DNA of 64,000 bases, from positions 112,958-176,957 of the forward strand of contig CAMVAT010000001.1 of assembly GCA_947165505.1 (NCBI GenBank), in the 5' to 3' direction. Within the stretch, counting starts at the first letter, position 1. Each line of letters begins with the position of its first letter. A model generated the notes under the pieces. The model was given only the letters and a program-made list of their open reading frames with translations, was not told where the DNA came from and made no database searches. Made by a program: the position numbers and the translations under genes. The stretch comes from an uncultured Prevotellaceae bacterium (lineage in GTDB: Bacteria; Bacteroidota; Bacteroidia; Bacteroidales; Bacteroidaceae). Of the stretch, positions 30,614-40,467 are shown piece by piece.

Positions 30614-30805
30614 TTATTTTTCCCAGACGTTGAGGTGCCGGAGGTTTTTGTAGTAGGCATCGGTTTCCTCTTCGAAGAGACCGTCTTCGTTGGCGAAGCC
30701 GCCCTCGTCGCCCTGTTGGTTGTAGATAGAGATTTCGGGCATGCCGTCGTCGCAGAGTTGTCCCATCTCGATGCGTTTTACCGCAGGTTTGATATATTTC
30801 TTCAT
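30614..30805 (-). CDS. Small hypothetical protein (63 aa)
   Basis: MKKYIKPAVKRIEMGQLCDDGMPEISIYNQQ..., 21 nt downstream of a secreted protein gene, followed by a terminator. Confidence 0.6.
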   Translation of the reverse strand: MKKYIKPAVKRIEMGQLCDDGMPEISIYNQQGDEGGFANEDGLFEEETDAYYKNLRHLNVWEK

Positions 30806-30826
30806 GGTTGTATATGTTTTAATTGT

Positions 30827-32731
30827 TTACTTGCGGATTTGCTTTTTACCATTCACGATGACCACGCCCTTATACTGAGCGTTCACCTTCTGTCCGTTGA
30901 GGTTGTAGATGGCGCCTTTGGCAACAGCCTCATTATTCTGGATGGCATTGATAGCGGTCACGGTCCCGTCGAACATCACGAAGGAAGCGTTGGAGGCCAC
31001 ATCAGCAGCGAGGGCGAGATAGGCTTTGTGAGCGCCCAGTTCGAACACGCCACCATCGACAGCGCCCCAATAGAATCCACACACACCGCTCTTGGCACCG
31101 AGGGTGTAGTAGTAGAACTCTGCAGTGGGATTTGCTTCAATGGAACCTGCATTTTCCTGACCGATAAGGATATTGTCAGGGTCCTGAATGGCATTAGCTG
31201 CATCGAGGGCCTCGTTGAAGTAGTACGTTGTGTTGGGTTCGCCCTTGATAACCACCGGCACACCGGCTGCAATCATACCTCCAGCTTCGATGGTCATATT
31301 CGGCTGCACCTTCGTATTATCTGCGTTGAGGGCATAGGTGGCTGCTATCACGCCCTCAGGAATAACGAATGCATTGTCGCTGTAGTAGAATGTGCCCAGT
31401 CCGTATTTGTTGAAGGTGACTTCAGCGGTAACTCCTATCGGTTCCTCGCTCGGTGTGAACTCTATCTTGAAGAAACGGAGTGCGGTGTTACCACCCTCAG
31501 TGCCCGCAACGCCAGTAATTACAACATCGCCAGCAGCAACCTCAAATTCCTCAGTCTGTTTTGCTGTGCCGACAGCCTCCACCGAACCTGTTACACCGTT
31601 GACCTGGCAGTAACGATCACTATTGCTACCACCCGTGTTCGAGAAGGTCACCTTAACGGTTCCAGGCACGGTGGTGTTGAAACGGAGCGTACCGTTCTGG
31701 GCATAACCGCCACGGGCTGCATATTCACCCTCGAAAGTCAATGCCTTGGCGTTGAAGGTCGATTTATAGGTCAGTTCGGTAACATTGGCATAGAGACGCT
31801 CCTCCTTAGGTTCTTGGCCTTCTCTACCATATTGTACTGTTCCCGTAACATCGGCAAAGTCCCATGTGGTGGCATCGCTGATGCTCTCCTGTTCCCAAGG
31901 TTCAACAAGAGCAGAGTAGTCAACGGGAACCGAAGTAGTCGTCGTACCGTCGGAAAGAATCAGTGTGGTCGTTGACAAGTCCACATTCACGTTGGAAGAA
32001 TAAATGACAGTGACGGAGGTCTCGATGCTGCCATTGGTAATCTCAGAAGAAGAGAGTTCTACCGACATTCCGTCAACTGCGGGCGAAAGCTCTGCAGTAA
32101 GTTTTGACCCGGTGAGATTGGTACCTATTACTTCAGTCACCACAGTGTATTCCAAATCTTTCTCTGTAACTTCAAACACAATATCGTCAGCAACACTGAT
32201 GAAAGGATCGTCAGGGCTCACACCGCCAGTAATCTCAAATTCTGTGAAATAGGTGGATTCACTTGGCTTTCTGAAGAGATAAACTTCCTCCTTGCCAACA
32301 ATAGGATCACCTGCTTCGATGGTGTATTCGTACGTCACCTCGACATTCTTGTTGCCTTCCGGAATATTGTAAGAAGCCAGCAGTGTCGTTCCTGCACGGT
32401 CATCATAGAAATAGACACCACCTTTGTTGCTTGATGTGTTATAACACTTCACTGTGATGATGTCGCCGGCAGCAAAGGCTCTCGAAGGAGTCAGGATAAC
32501 ATATTTGGTACTTCCGGTGTCGCCATCACTTTTAAATCCATAGCCACATGCAGCGACAGTTGAGGTCTCACGTTTGTCTGCACCAAAAACAATGATACCG
32601 TTTCCGGCTTCAAGTTCCTTTCCAACAGCATAATTTTCATTGTCCATTGTATAGGACAACAAACTTTCCTGCGCTTGCGCCCCCGTGACGACTGCCACGA
32701 GCAACGCCAATAACGTAAAAATCTTTTTCAT
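30827..32731 (-). CDS. Secreted hypothetical protein with C-terminal sorting-like tail
   Basis: Signal peptide MKKIFTLLALLVAVVTGAQAQ; C-terminal NLNGQKVNAQYKGVVIVNGKKQIRK. Confidence 0.8.
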   Translation of the reverse strand: MKKIFTLLALLVAVVTGAQAQESLLSYTMDNENYAVGKELEAGNGIIVFGADKRETSTVAACGYGFKSDGDTGSTKYVILTPSRAFAAGDIITVKCYNTSSNKGGVYFYDDRAGTTLLASYNIPEGNKNVEVTYEYTIEAGDPIVGKEEVYLFRKPSESTYFTEFEITGGVSPDDPFISVADDIVFEVTEKDLEYTVVTEVIGTNLTGSKLTAELSPAVDGMSVELSSSEITNGSIETSVTVIYSSNVNVDLSTTTLILSDGTTTTSVPVDYSALVEPWEQESISDATTWDFADVTGTVQYGREGQEPKEERLYANVTELTYKSTFNAKALTFEGEYAARGGYAQNGTLRFNTTVPGTVKVTFSNTGGSNSDRYCQVNGVTGSVEAVGTAKQTEEFEVAAGDVVITGVAGTEGGNTALRFFKIEFTPSEEPIGVTAEVTFNKYGLGTFYYSDNAFVIPEGVIAATYALNADNTKVQPNMTIEAGGMIAAGVPVVIKGEPNTTYYFNEALDAANAIQDPDNILIGQENAGSIEANPTAEFYYYTLGAKSGVCGFYWGAVDGGVFELGAHKAYLALAADVASNASFVMFDGTVTAINAIQNNEAVAKGAIYNLNGQKVNAQYKGVVIVNGKKQIRK

Positions 32732-32886
32732 TTTGTTTTAGTTTATTAGATTGTTAATGATATTGTCTGATAGAGGTGCAAAGATAAGCAAAAGAAACGT
32801 AAGTAACAAATATTCAGCATTTAAGCCCGATTTGTTAACATTTTTTCACTCTAATGCCTGCCAATGATCAAATCATGTCACGAAAG

Positions 32887-33683
32887 TTACAGAGCGGCTA
32901 TCTGCTCCTCGGTCAATCCCGTAGCCAAAACGATTTGTTCATTGCTCATCCCCATTTCCCTCATCTTCCGGGCTATCTCCTTGTCCCTCTCGGCACGGCC
33001 CTCGGCCAAACCCTCGGCCAAACCCTCGGCACGGCCCTCGGCCAAACCCTGTACACGACCCTCGGCCAAGCCCTGTACACGACCCTCGGCCAAGCCCTGT
33101 ACACGACCCTCGGCCAAGCCCTGTACACGACCCTCGGCACGCCCCTCGGCCAAGCCCTGTGCATGACCTTGAGCACGCCCTTGTTCCAAGCCTTCTTCGA
33201 CAGCTCCAAGCATGGCATTCAAAGAGTCACGATATTTACGCAATCCCTCGTCGTAAGCGTGCCGCTCCTCTTTTGACATCGCACTCACTTCTGAAATCTC
33301 GGAAAGGCGCTTAAAGACAGCATTCTGTGCTGCCCATGGTAATCTGCTTAATGTTTCCATATTTTTTAGCACATATATCCAACGTTCAAAATCATTCTTA
33401 CACTCGTCAGGCTCTTTTCTGAACATCGGCAACTGAAGATATATCAACCTCAGGCGGTCGGAGAACTGCTATCCGTCTCACAATAGATATCATAAATCAA
33501 CGACCTGTCTCCTTCATAGACCGCGGGTTGTTCCTTGTCTAAAAAAGACAAATCGACAATGACTCTCTCCCCCACCAAGAGATTGTTGAGGAAGTTGATG
33601 AGCAAGGGCTTAGACATTTCCTGTCCGAAGATACGCTTAAACCCCACGTCTGTGAACGGATTGATAAATCTGGCCATATACAT
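32887..33683 (-). pseudogene. PD-(D/E)XK (Rpn-like) family 'transposase'/nuclease with in-gene deletion and frameshift
   Basis: N-part MARFINPFTDVGFKRIFGQEMSKPLLINFLNNLLVGER...YDIYCETD; C-part in another frame FSDRLRLIYLQLPMFRK...; central nuclease region missing. Confidence 0.8.
33036..33131. repeat. 24-bp tandem repeats (4 near-perfect units) encoding EGRVQGLA
   Basis: cctcggccaa(a/g)ccctgtacacgac x4, flanked by degenerate 12-bp units. Confidence 0.95.
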
Positions 33684-33768
33684 ATTGACATTTTACGGTG
33701 CAAACATACAAAAAAAAATTTAAATAACGCAATCTATTCTTGCGAAAATAGCAAAAAAACAAAAAAAA

Positions 33769-33809
33769 GACACAGACAATCTAATTCGCAAGGAACAGCT
33801 GTCTGTGTC
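33769..33809 (-). terminator. Terminator downstream of asnS
   Basis: GACACAGACA...TGTCTGTGTC stem followed by T8 on minus. Confidence 0.8.
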
Positions 33810-33841
33810 GCCGGAAAAAATCCAATAGGAAATCTAGGAAA

Positions 33842-35323
33842 TTAAAATTCTGCTGACTTAGGCGTGCGCGGGAACGGTATGACGTCGCGTATGTTCTGCA
33901 TGCCTGTGACGAAGAGGATGAGGCGCTCGAAACCAAGGCCGAAACCGCCATGGGGGCAAGTGCCGAAACGACGCGTGTCGATATACCACCACAGGTGGGT
34001 CTGGTCCATCTGGCGCCGCTCTATCTCATTCATCAGTTTATCGTAACTCTCTTCACGCACCGACCCGCCGATGATCTCGCCAATCTGCGGGAACAGCACA
34101 TCGGTGCCCTGCATGGTGGGACCGGGTGCCACAGACCCCTTATAACCGATCGAACCGCCATCGGTCGTCTCTTCGTTCTGCTTCATATAGAACGACTTAA
34201 ACGCCCTCGGGTAGTCGGTCATAATGACCGGTTTCTTGAAGTGCTCCTCCACCAGGTAGCGCTCATGCTCAGAGGCCAGGTCGTCGCCCCAGTTGCAGGG
34301 AAACTCAAACTTCTTGCCACCCTTGATGGCCTCCTGCAAGATGCGGATGCCCTCGGTATAAGGAAGCCGCACAAATTCGTCGGCCAAGACAGAGTTGAGC
34401 CGTTCGATGAGACCCTTGTCGATCATCTTGTTGAGGAACTCGAGGTCGTCCTTGCAATGGTCGAGCGCCCAGCGCACGCAATACTTGATGAAGTCCTCTT
34501 CGAAGTCCATCAGCTCTTCCTGGTCGATGAATGCCACCTCGGGCTCCACCATCCAGAATTCGGCCAGGTGGCGCGGTGTGTTGGAGTTCTCCGCACGGAA
34601 CGTAGGTCCGAAGGTATAGATAGCGCCGAGCGCCGTTGCACCCAGTTCGCCCTCGAGCTGTCCACTCACGGTGAGCGATGTCTGCTCGCCGAAGAAGTCG
34701 TCGTCGTAGATGATTTTCCCCTCTTCGTCCTTCTTCAGGTCGTAGAGGTTTTTGGTAGTCACCTGAAACATATTTCCGGCTCCCTCGCAGTCGGACGCAG
34801 TGATCAGCGGCGTATGGAAATAGAAGAAACCATGCTCGTGGAAGTAGGTATGTATGGCCATGGCCATATTGTGGCGGATGCGCATCACAGCCCCGAACGT
34901 ATTGGTACGCAGGCGCATGTGTGCATGCTGCCGCATGAACTCAAAGCTCTGGCCCTTTTTCTGCATCGGGTAGTCGTTGCCGCAGAGGCCATAGACCTCC
35001 AATTCTTTGCACTGTATCTCTGAAGTCTGTCCGGCACCCTGGCTCTCAACCAGTTCACCCACCGCACAGATACACGACCCGGTAGTGATTTTCTTGAGCA
35101 GCTCGGCATCGAAGTCGGCCGGGTTGACCACTATCTGCACATTCTTGATGGACGAGCCATCGTTGAGTGCGATGAAATCGACCGCCTTACCACTGCGGTG
35201 GGTTCTCACCCACCCTTTCACGCATACCATGGCACCGTAGTCGGTGCGCTGTAGCACGTCAACCACCTTGGTGCGGCGCGGTGCCGCACCGGTGGCAGAC
35301 TCTATCTTTGTCTGTTGTGTCAT
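33842..35323 (-). CDS. asnS: Asparaginyl-tRNA synthetase
   Basis: [34 protein letters not shown]; class II aaRS motifs; [29 protein letters not shown]. Confidence 0.95.
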   Translation of the reverse strand: MTQQTKIESATGAAPRRTKVVDVLQRTDYGAMVCVKGWVRTHRSGKAVDFIALNDGSSIKNVQIVVNPADFDAELLKKITTGSCICAVGELVESQGAGQTSEIQCKELEVYGLCGNDYPMQKKGQSFEFMRQHAHMRLRTNTFGAVMRIRHNMAMAIHTYFHEHGFFYFHTPLITASDCEGAGNMFQVTTKNLYDLKKDEEGKIIYDDDFFGEQTSLTVSGQLEGELGATALGAIYTFGPTFRAENSNTPRHLAEFWMVEPEVAFIDQEELMDFEEDFIKYCVRWALDHCKDDLEFLNKMIDKGLIERLNSVLADEFVRLPYTEGIRILQEAIKGGKKFEFPCNWGDDLASEHERYLVEEHFKKPVIMTDYPRAFKSFYMKQNEETTDGGSIGYKGSVAPGPTMQGTDVLFPQIGEIIGGSVREESYDKLMNEIERRQMDQTHLWWYIDTRRFGTCPHGGFGLGFERLILFVTGMQNIRDVIPFPRTPKSAEF

Positions 35324-35341
35324 TTCTGAAAATGAATTAGG

Positions 35342-36757
35342 TTACTCGAAAGCGCCCATGCGCAGCATCTCCACCTCTTTCTCGGTGAGGAAGCGCCAGT
35401 CGCCGCGGCGCAGGTTCTTCTTGGTGAGTCCTGCAAACTGCGAGCGGTCGAGCTTGACGACACGGTAGCCGAGGTGCTCGAAGATACGACGCACGATGCG
35501 GTTCTTGCCGCTGTGTATCTCGATGCCCACCTGGCTCTTGTCGGTATCCGAGGCATACTCGATGGCGTCGGCATGTATCTCTCCGTCGGAGAGTTCAATG
35601 CCATCCAGTATCTGCTGCATGTCGTGCGCCGTGACATTCTTGTCGAGGAACACGTGGTACACTTTTTTCTTCAAGAACTTAGGATGGGTGAGTTTGCTGG
35701 CCAGGTCGCCGTCGTTGGTGAGCAGAAGCACGCCGGTGGTATTACGGTCGAGGCGCCCTACGGGGTAGATGCGCTCGGGGCAGGCGTTCTTCACCAGATC
35801 CATCACCGTCTTGCGCTGCTGCGGGTCGTCGCTCGTAGTGACATAGTCCTTGGGTTTATTGAGCAGCACATACACTTTCTTCTCAAGTGATACGGGCTGG
35901 TCGTGGAAGCGCACCTCGTCGCTGCGCAGCACCTTGGTACCCAGTTCGGTCACCACATTGCCATTGACGGTGACCACGCCGGCTGCGATAAACTCATCAG
36001 CCTCGCGACGGCTGCATACGCCGGCATTGGCCAGGAATTTATTCAGTCGCACGGGTTCATTGGGGTCGATGTGCGCTTCGCTGTATTCGATGCGTTTCTT
36101 CAGACTGTATTTCGCGTTGGGGTCGTAGCCGGGTGTGTGCTGGCGATAGCCATAGCCGCCACGCTGCTGATAACCGCCGCCACGCTGCTGGTAACCGCCG
36201 CCGCGCTGCTGGTAACCGCCACGCTGCTGGTAACCACCGCCACGCTGTTGATAGCCGCCGCGCTGCTGGTAACCGCCGCGCTGCTGGTAACCGCCGCGCT
36301 GCTGGTAACCACCCTGGCGGGGCTGGTACCCCTCTTGCTGACGGGGCTGATAGCCTTCTTGCTGACGGGGCTGATAGCCGCCCTGCTGCTCTCCCTCCAC
36401 ATTCTCATATCTGGGACGGTAGCCACCCTGCTGGCGGGGTTGATAACCGCCTTGCCGCTGGTAGCCGCCCTGACGTTGCTGATAACCACCGCCACCATTG
36501 TAACGGGGGCGATACTGACGCGGCCCGTCTGTCTGCAGACTGGAGCCGAAGCCCTCGGGACGGAAGCCGCCCTCATCCTGACTGTTGCGGTCGGAAGAGT
36601 AGGCACGCTGCGCATGGATGCGCGGACGCTGCTGCCGCTGTCCACCACGTTGCTCTCTTGAATAGTTGCCAGATTCGTTCGCCGACTGATAGCCCTCACG
36701 GCCACTTTCGTTCTGTCCAGCCGACATTCCTTCGTTTTTCATCTCATTGTCTTCCAT
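35342..36757 (-). CDS. RluB/RsuA-family pseudouridine synthase with long G/Y/Q/R-rich N-terminal repeat region
   Basis: RLNKFLANAGVCSRREADEFIAAGVVTVNG (S4 domain); YPVGRLDRNTTGVLLLTNDGDLASKLTHP; about 200-aa GGYQQRGG repeats. Confidence 0.92.
   Translation of the reverse strand: MEDNEMKNEGMSAGQNESGREGYQSANESGNYSREQRGGQRQQRPRIHAQRAYSSDRNSQDEGGFRPEGFGSSLQTDGPRQYRPRYNGGGGYQQRQGGYQRQGGYQPRQQGGYRPRYENVEGEQQGGYQPRQQEGYQPRQQEGYQPRQGGYQQRGGYQQRGGYQQRGGYQQRGGGYQQRGGYQQRGGGYQQRGGGYQQRGGYGYRQHTPGYDPNAKYSLKKRIEYSEAHIDPNEPVRLNKFLANAGVCSRREADEFIAAGVVTVNGNVVTELGTKVLRSDEVRFHDQPVSLEKKVYVLLNKPKDYVTTSDDPQQRKTVMDLVKNACPERIYPVGRLDRNTTGVLLLTNDGDLASKLTHPKFLKKKVYHVFLDKNVTAHDMQQILDGIELSDGEIHADAIEYASDTDKSQVGIEIHSGKNRIVRRIFEHLGYRVVKLDRSQFAGLTKKNLRRGDWRFLTEKEVEMLRMGAFE
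36150..36500. repeat. Coding tandem repeats (GGYQQR / GGYQPRQQ) in the pseudouridine synthase N-terminus
   Basis: Repeating ccgccgcgctgctggtaa-like units. Confidence 0.9.
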
Positions 36758-36807
36758 AATGTAAATGTTTTTATCGCCTCACGGCATTCGTTATAATTCC
36801 TGTATCT

Positions 36808-38154
36808 TTATATTCCCGTATAGTTGCGAGGGGTGATAGCCATCAGTTCGGCTTTCACGTCCTCATTCACATCCAATCCCTGTATAAACGCATGGATGGT
36901 CTGCTCGGTCATCTTCTCATTGGTACGCGTAAGGGCTTTAAGCGCCTCGTAGGGATGGGGATAGGCCTCGCGTCGGAGTATGGTCTGAATGGCCTCGGCC
37001 ACCACCGCCCACGTATTGTCGAGGTCGGCATCGATGCGCTCGCGGTTGAGGATGAGTTTGCGGAGTCCCTTCAGTGTGCTTTGCAGTGCGATGACCGCAT
37101 GTCCGAGTGGCACGCCCACGTTGCGCAGTACCGTAGAGTCGGTGAGGTCGCGCTGCAATCTGCTCACCGGCAATTTCTGTGCCAAGAATTGCAGTACGGC
37201 ATTGGCTATGCCCATATTTCCCTCGCTGTTCTCAAAATCAATGGGGTTGACCTTATGCGGCATCGCCGACGAGCCCACTTCGCCCGCTTTGATCTTCTGC
37301 TTGAAATACTCCATAGAGATATACATCCAGAAGTCGCGGTCGAGGTCAATGACGATGGTATTGATACGGCGCACCGCGTCGAAGATGGCGCCGAGGTCGT
37401 CGTAATTGCTGATTTGAGTGGTGTATTGCTCGCGCTGCAAGCCCAGTTTCTCAGCCACAAAACGATTGGCGAAATCGCGCCAGTCGTACTGCGGGTAAGC
37501 TACGTGATGCGCATTGAAATTGCCCGTGGCACCGCCGAACTTGGCCTTGACGGGAATCTGGCGCAGGCTGTTGAGCTGTTCTTCGAGCCGATATACGAAG
37601 ACCATCACCTCTTTTCCCAAACGTGTGGGCGAGGCAGGCTGTCCGTGGGTCTTGGCCAACATCGACACATCGGCCCACTCCTCCGCGTATTGACGCAACT
37701 GGCCGACCAGTTCCTCGACCATCGGACAGAACACCTGTTGCAACGCCTCTTTCACCGACAGCGGCACCGAGGTGTTGTTGATGTCCTGCGAGGTGAGCCC
37801 GAAGTGCACAAACTCCTTGTACGCCTCGAATCCTCCGATGGCGTCGAGTTTCTCTTTAATGAAGTACTCCACGGCCTTCACATCGTGATTGGTGGTGCGC
37901 TCTATCTCTTTGACGCGTGCGGCATCATCCTCTGTAAACTGCTCATAGACAGCTCTCAACTGCGGTTTGAGCTGCGCATCGAACCCTGCGAGCTGCGGCA
38001 ATGGCAATTCGCATAGAGCAATGAAATACTCTATCTCAACACGCACACGATACCTGATGAGTGCAAACTCAGAAAAAAAATCTGCTAAACGTTCTGTTTT
38101 ACCCCGATAGCGGCCATCCACAGGCGAAATGGCTGTCAACATGTCAAGACCCAT
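36808..38154 (-). CDS. purB: Adenylosuccinate lyase
   Basis: Start re-set to MGLDMLTAISPVDGRYRGKTERLADFFSE; GSSAMPHKVNPIDFENSEGN. Confidence 0.95.
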   Translation of the reverse strand: MGLDMLTAISPVDGRYRGKTERLADFFSEFALIRYRVRVEIEYFIALCELPLPQLAGFDAQLKPQLRAVYEQFTEDDAARVKEIERTTNHDVKAVEYFIKEKLDAIGGFEAYKEFVHFGLTSQDINNTSVPLSVKEALQQVFCPMVEELVGQLRQYAEEWADVSMLAKTHGQPASPTRLGKEVMVFVYRLEEQLNSLRQIPVKAKFGGATGNFNAHHVAYPQYDWRDFANRFVAEKLGLQREQYTTQISNYDDLGAIFDAVRRINTIVIDLDRDFWMYISMEYFKQKIKAGEVGSSAMPHKVNPIDFENSEGNMGIANAVLQFLAQKLPVSRLQRDLTDSTVLRNVGVPLGHAVIALQSTLKGLRKLILNRERIDADLDNTWAVVAEAIQTILRREAYPHPYEALKALTRTNEKMTEQTIHAFIQGLDVNEDVKAELMAITPRNYTGI

Positions 38155-38243
38155 AGGAAATTGATAATTTAGGTAGTACCTACTGAAATAAAGATGAAAT
38201 ATGTCTGAAAAATCAAGACAATAGAGCTGTATCACTACACTCG

Positions 38244-38318
38244 TGGGCGTTGACGGATTCGAACCGCCGACCCTCTGCTTGTAAGGCAGATGCTCTAAAC
38301 CAACTGAGCTAAACGCCC
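38244..38318 (-). tRNA. tRNA-Val (anticodon UAC)
   Basis: GGGCGTTTAGCTCAG...CTGCCTTACAAGCAGAG...GGTTCGAATCCGTCAACGCCC cloverleaf. Confidence 0.95.
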
Positions 38319-38389
38319 CTCTCATAAAAAGCTGTGCAAAGGTAACAGCTTTTTTTGAGATAGCCAAACATTCTTGGTATTTTTTTCAC

Positions 38390-38812
38390 TTACAGGCCCA
38401 TCTGCTCCTTATCGAGCTTGCCCACTTGCATGTCTTCGAGGATACGTGCGCACTCTTCGAGGTCGGACGGACGCACGATGATGTTGGCATGGTCACCGAA
38501 ATTGAAGGAATACATATACTCGATAAACACGCCTTGGTCGGAGAGTCCGCGCAATATTTTCGCCAGCGAACCGGGCACGTTGGGACATGTGAAGCCCACC
38601 ACGTCGGTCACCTTGACAGCGAAATGCTCGCGTTTGAGCACCTGATAGGCGTGGTCGGGGTCACTTACGATGCAGCGCAGGATGCCGAAGTCGGAATTAT
38701 CGGCGATGCTCATGGCTGAGAGGTTGATATTCTCGGCGGCCAGCACTTCGGTCACCTCGGTGAGTCGTCCGGACTTATTCTCCAGGAAGACGGACAATTG
38801 TTTTGCAAACAT
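38390..38812 (-). CDS. ACT domain-containing protein
   Basis: Start re-set to MFAKQLSVFLENKSGRLTEVTEVLAAENINLSAMSIAD; second ACT-like half GFTCPNVPGSLAKILRGLSDQG. Confidence 0.88.
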   Translation of the reverse strand: MFAKQLSVFLENKSGRLTEVTEVLAAENINLSAMSIADNSDFGILRCIVSDPDHAYQVLKREHFAVKVTDVVGFTCPNVPGSLAKILRGLSDQGVFIEYMYSFNFGDHANIIVRPSDLEECARILEDMQVGKLDKEQMGL

Positions 38813-38975
38813 AATGTTAAAAATGATGGTTATACATGATATTGCAGGCGCGACCGAAGCCAGTAGCCTATTTTTGTGCAAACTTACACAAAAAAAATGA
38901 CATAGGCATCAAATCGAAAGAAAAAAAACAAAAAAACTCCACCATTCCCGAAAGAACGGCGGAGAATCACCCCAG

Positions 38976-39050
38976 TGGGCGTTGACGGATTCGAACCGCC
39001 GACCCTCTGCTTGTAAGGCAGATGCTCTAAACCAACTGAGCTAAACGCCC
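38976..39050 (-). tRNA. tRNA-Val (anticodon UAC), second identical copy
   Basis: Same sequence as 38244-38318. Confidence 0.95.
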
Positions 39051-39058
39051 TGAAAAAA

Positions 39059-39082
39059 GCTTCCCGCCCGAAAGCGGGAAGC
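39059..39082 (-). terminator. Terminator downstream of the OmpA-family gene
   Basis: GCTTCCCGC ccgaaa GCGGGAAGC perfect stem followed by T6 on minus. Confidence 0.85.
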
Positions 39083-39103
39083 ATGTTTCTTAGCAGTGTC
39101 AGA

Positions 39104-40294
39104 TTACTCGGTGATCTGCACAGTAGCGCGACGGTTGAACTCGATGGGCGACAGAGTGTCAACACCACCCTGACCAACGGTCTGGATCTTCGAGCGGCTC
39201 ACGCCCATGTCTTCCAGCTCACCGGCGACGGTCTCAGCACGCTGCTCAGACAGCCACTGGTTGTGCTCTGCATTACCGGTAGCGCTATCAGCATAACCTG
39301 TCACGAGCACACCAGTCTTGTTGTCAACAGCATACTTAGCAAGAGCGCGAACGTTCACGAGGTCTTTCTGAGAAGCGATCTCGGTACGGTTGCAGTTGAA
39401 GAACACAGAAACGGGAGTGTTCACGAACTCCTTCATGCCCGGGTTGGTGGGGCACTTGTGGTTCTTGATGAGGTTGTTCAGGCGGGCGATCTCAGCGTTA
39501 GCATCGTTGAGCTGTGAGTTGAGAGCGTCGATCTGAGCCTGATACATAGCCTTGATAGCGTCCACATCGGGAACAGCGTCCCAAGAAGCGCGACCGAGGT
39601 TGTAGGTGATACCGACCTCAGCATAGAGAGTCATGTCGTGAGCTTTCCAGCCTCTCTTGTAAGGATTTCTTGCCACATCGTCAATACCATCTTTGTCGGC
39701 CTCGTTGTACTTCCAACCGAGCTCGAGGTTGATGGCGAACTTCTTGGTGATGTTGAACTCGTTGAGCAAACCGGCGGTCACACCGATAGAGCTGCGGTTG
39801 TCACTCCAGTTGCGGGTGAAATCAGCACCAGCGAAGGGGATGAAGTTCCACACACGGTTGGGGTTGTAGCCGCACAGCATGTTGCTCAGGTTGAACATCA
39901 CGGCAGGATCAATCGAGAAGAATTTGTAGTGGTGAGAGTGCTCTTTGTCCTGAGAAGTGCGAGCATAGTGGTCGGGATACATTGCCTGACCCCAGAGGCC
40001 CATACCTTTCACGCGGACACCGATACCCGGTGTGAACCACTTACCGATAGCGACGGAGAAACCACCGTGCGAACGCTCACCGGCTGTGGGGAAGCCGTCG
40101 AACATATCGGTATTGTCAATTCCTTGCTCATGCTCCTGCGAGCCGATGAACCAGTTCCAATTGGCGCCAACCTGGATGAACCAGTTGCTCCAGAAGGAAT
40201 TCGTAGCGACGCTGTATTTATTCACAACGTCATTCTGTGCCATAGAGGCGACAGAAACGCCGGCAAAAGCCAGCACCATGAATAATTTTTTCAT
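39104..40294 (-). CDS. OmpA family outer membrane protein
   Basis: Signal peptide; C-terminal VLVTGYADSATGNAEHNQWLSEQRAETVAGELEDMGVSRSKIQTVGQGG. Confidence 0.93.
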   Translation of the reverse strand: MKKLFMVLAFAGVSVASMAQNDVVNKYSVATNSFWSNWFIQVGANWNWFIGSQEHEQGIDNTDMFDGFPTAGERSHGGFSVAIGKWFTPGIGVRVKGMGLWGQAMYPDHYARTSQDKEHSHHYKFFSIDPAVMFNLSNMLCGYNPNRVWNFIPFAGADFTRNWSDNRSSIGVTAGLLNEFNITKKFAINLELGWKYNEADKDGIDDVARNPYKRGWKAHDMTLYAEVGITYNLGRASWDAVPDVDAIKAMYQAQIDALNSQLNDANAEIARLNNLIKNHKCPTNPGMKEFVNTPVSVFFNCNRTEIASQKDLVNVRALAKYAVDNKTGVLVTGYADSATGNAEHNQWLSEQRAETVAGELEDMGVSRSKIQTVGQGGVDTLSPIEFNRRATVQITE

Positions 40295-40467
40295 AACCTT
40301 TATTAATTAAACAATCAAAAAAATATATCTTTTTAAGAAGCTTCAATGCGAATTCGTGGGCAAAGATAATCATATTTTTTAAAACTTATCAATTTTTCTT
40401 CATATTTTTTCATTTTTTGGTTAAAAAAAATGCACAAAATAGGAAAAACGAGCAAAAAACGCTGCTT

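Noticed and set aside
32995-33180. Possible CRISPR array
   Set aside because: The repeats are contiguous 24-bp/12-bp coding units with no unique spacers; no cas genes in the window.
33950-35023. 357-aa plus-strand ORF opposite asnS
   Set aside because: Antisense shadow ORF with no recognisable domain; asnS is unambiguous.
36892-38016. 374-aa plus-strand ORF opposite purB
   Set aside because: Antisense shadow ORF; purB is unambiguous.
38155-38367. N-terminal extension of the purB ORF (SSVGLEHLPYKQRVGGSNPSTPT)
   Set aside because: This is translation through tRNA-Val; the known purB start is at MLTAISPVDGRY.
38884-39177. ORF of 97 aa on minus (AFSSVGLEHLPYKQRVGGSNPSTPT)
   Set aside because: It reads through the second tRNA-Val gene; not a real protein.
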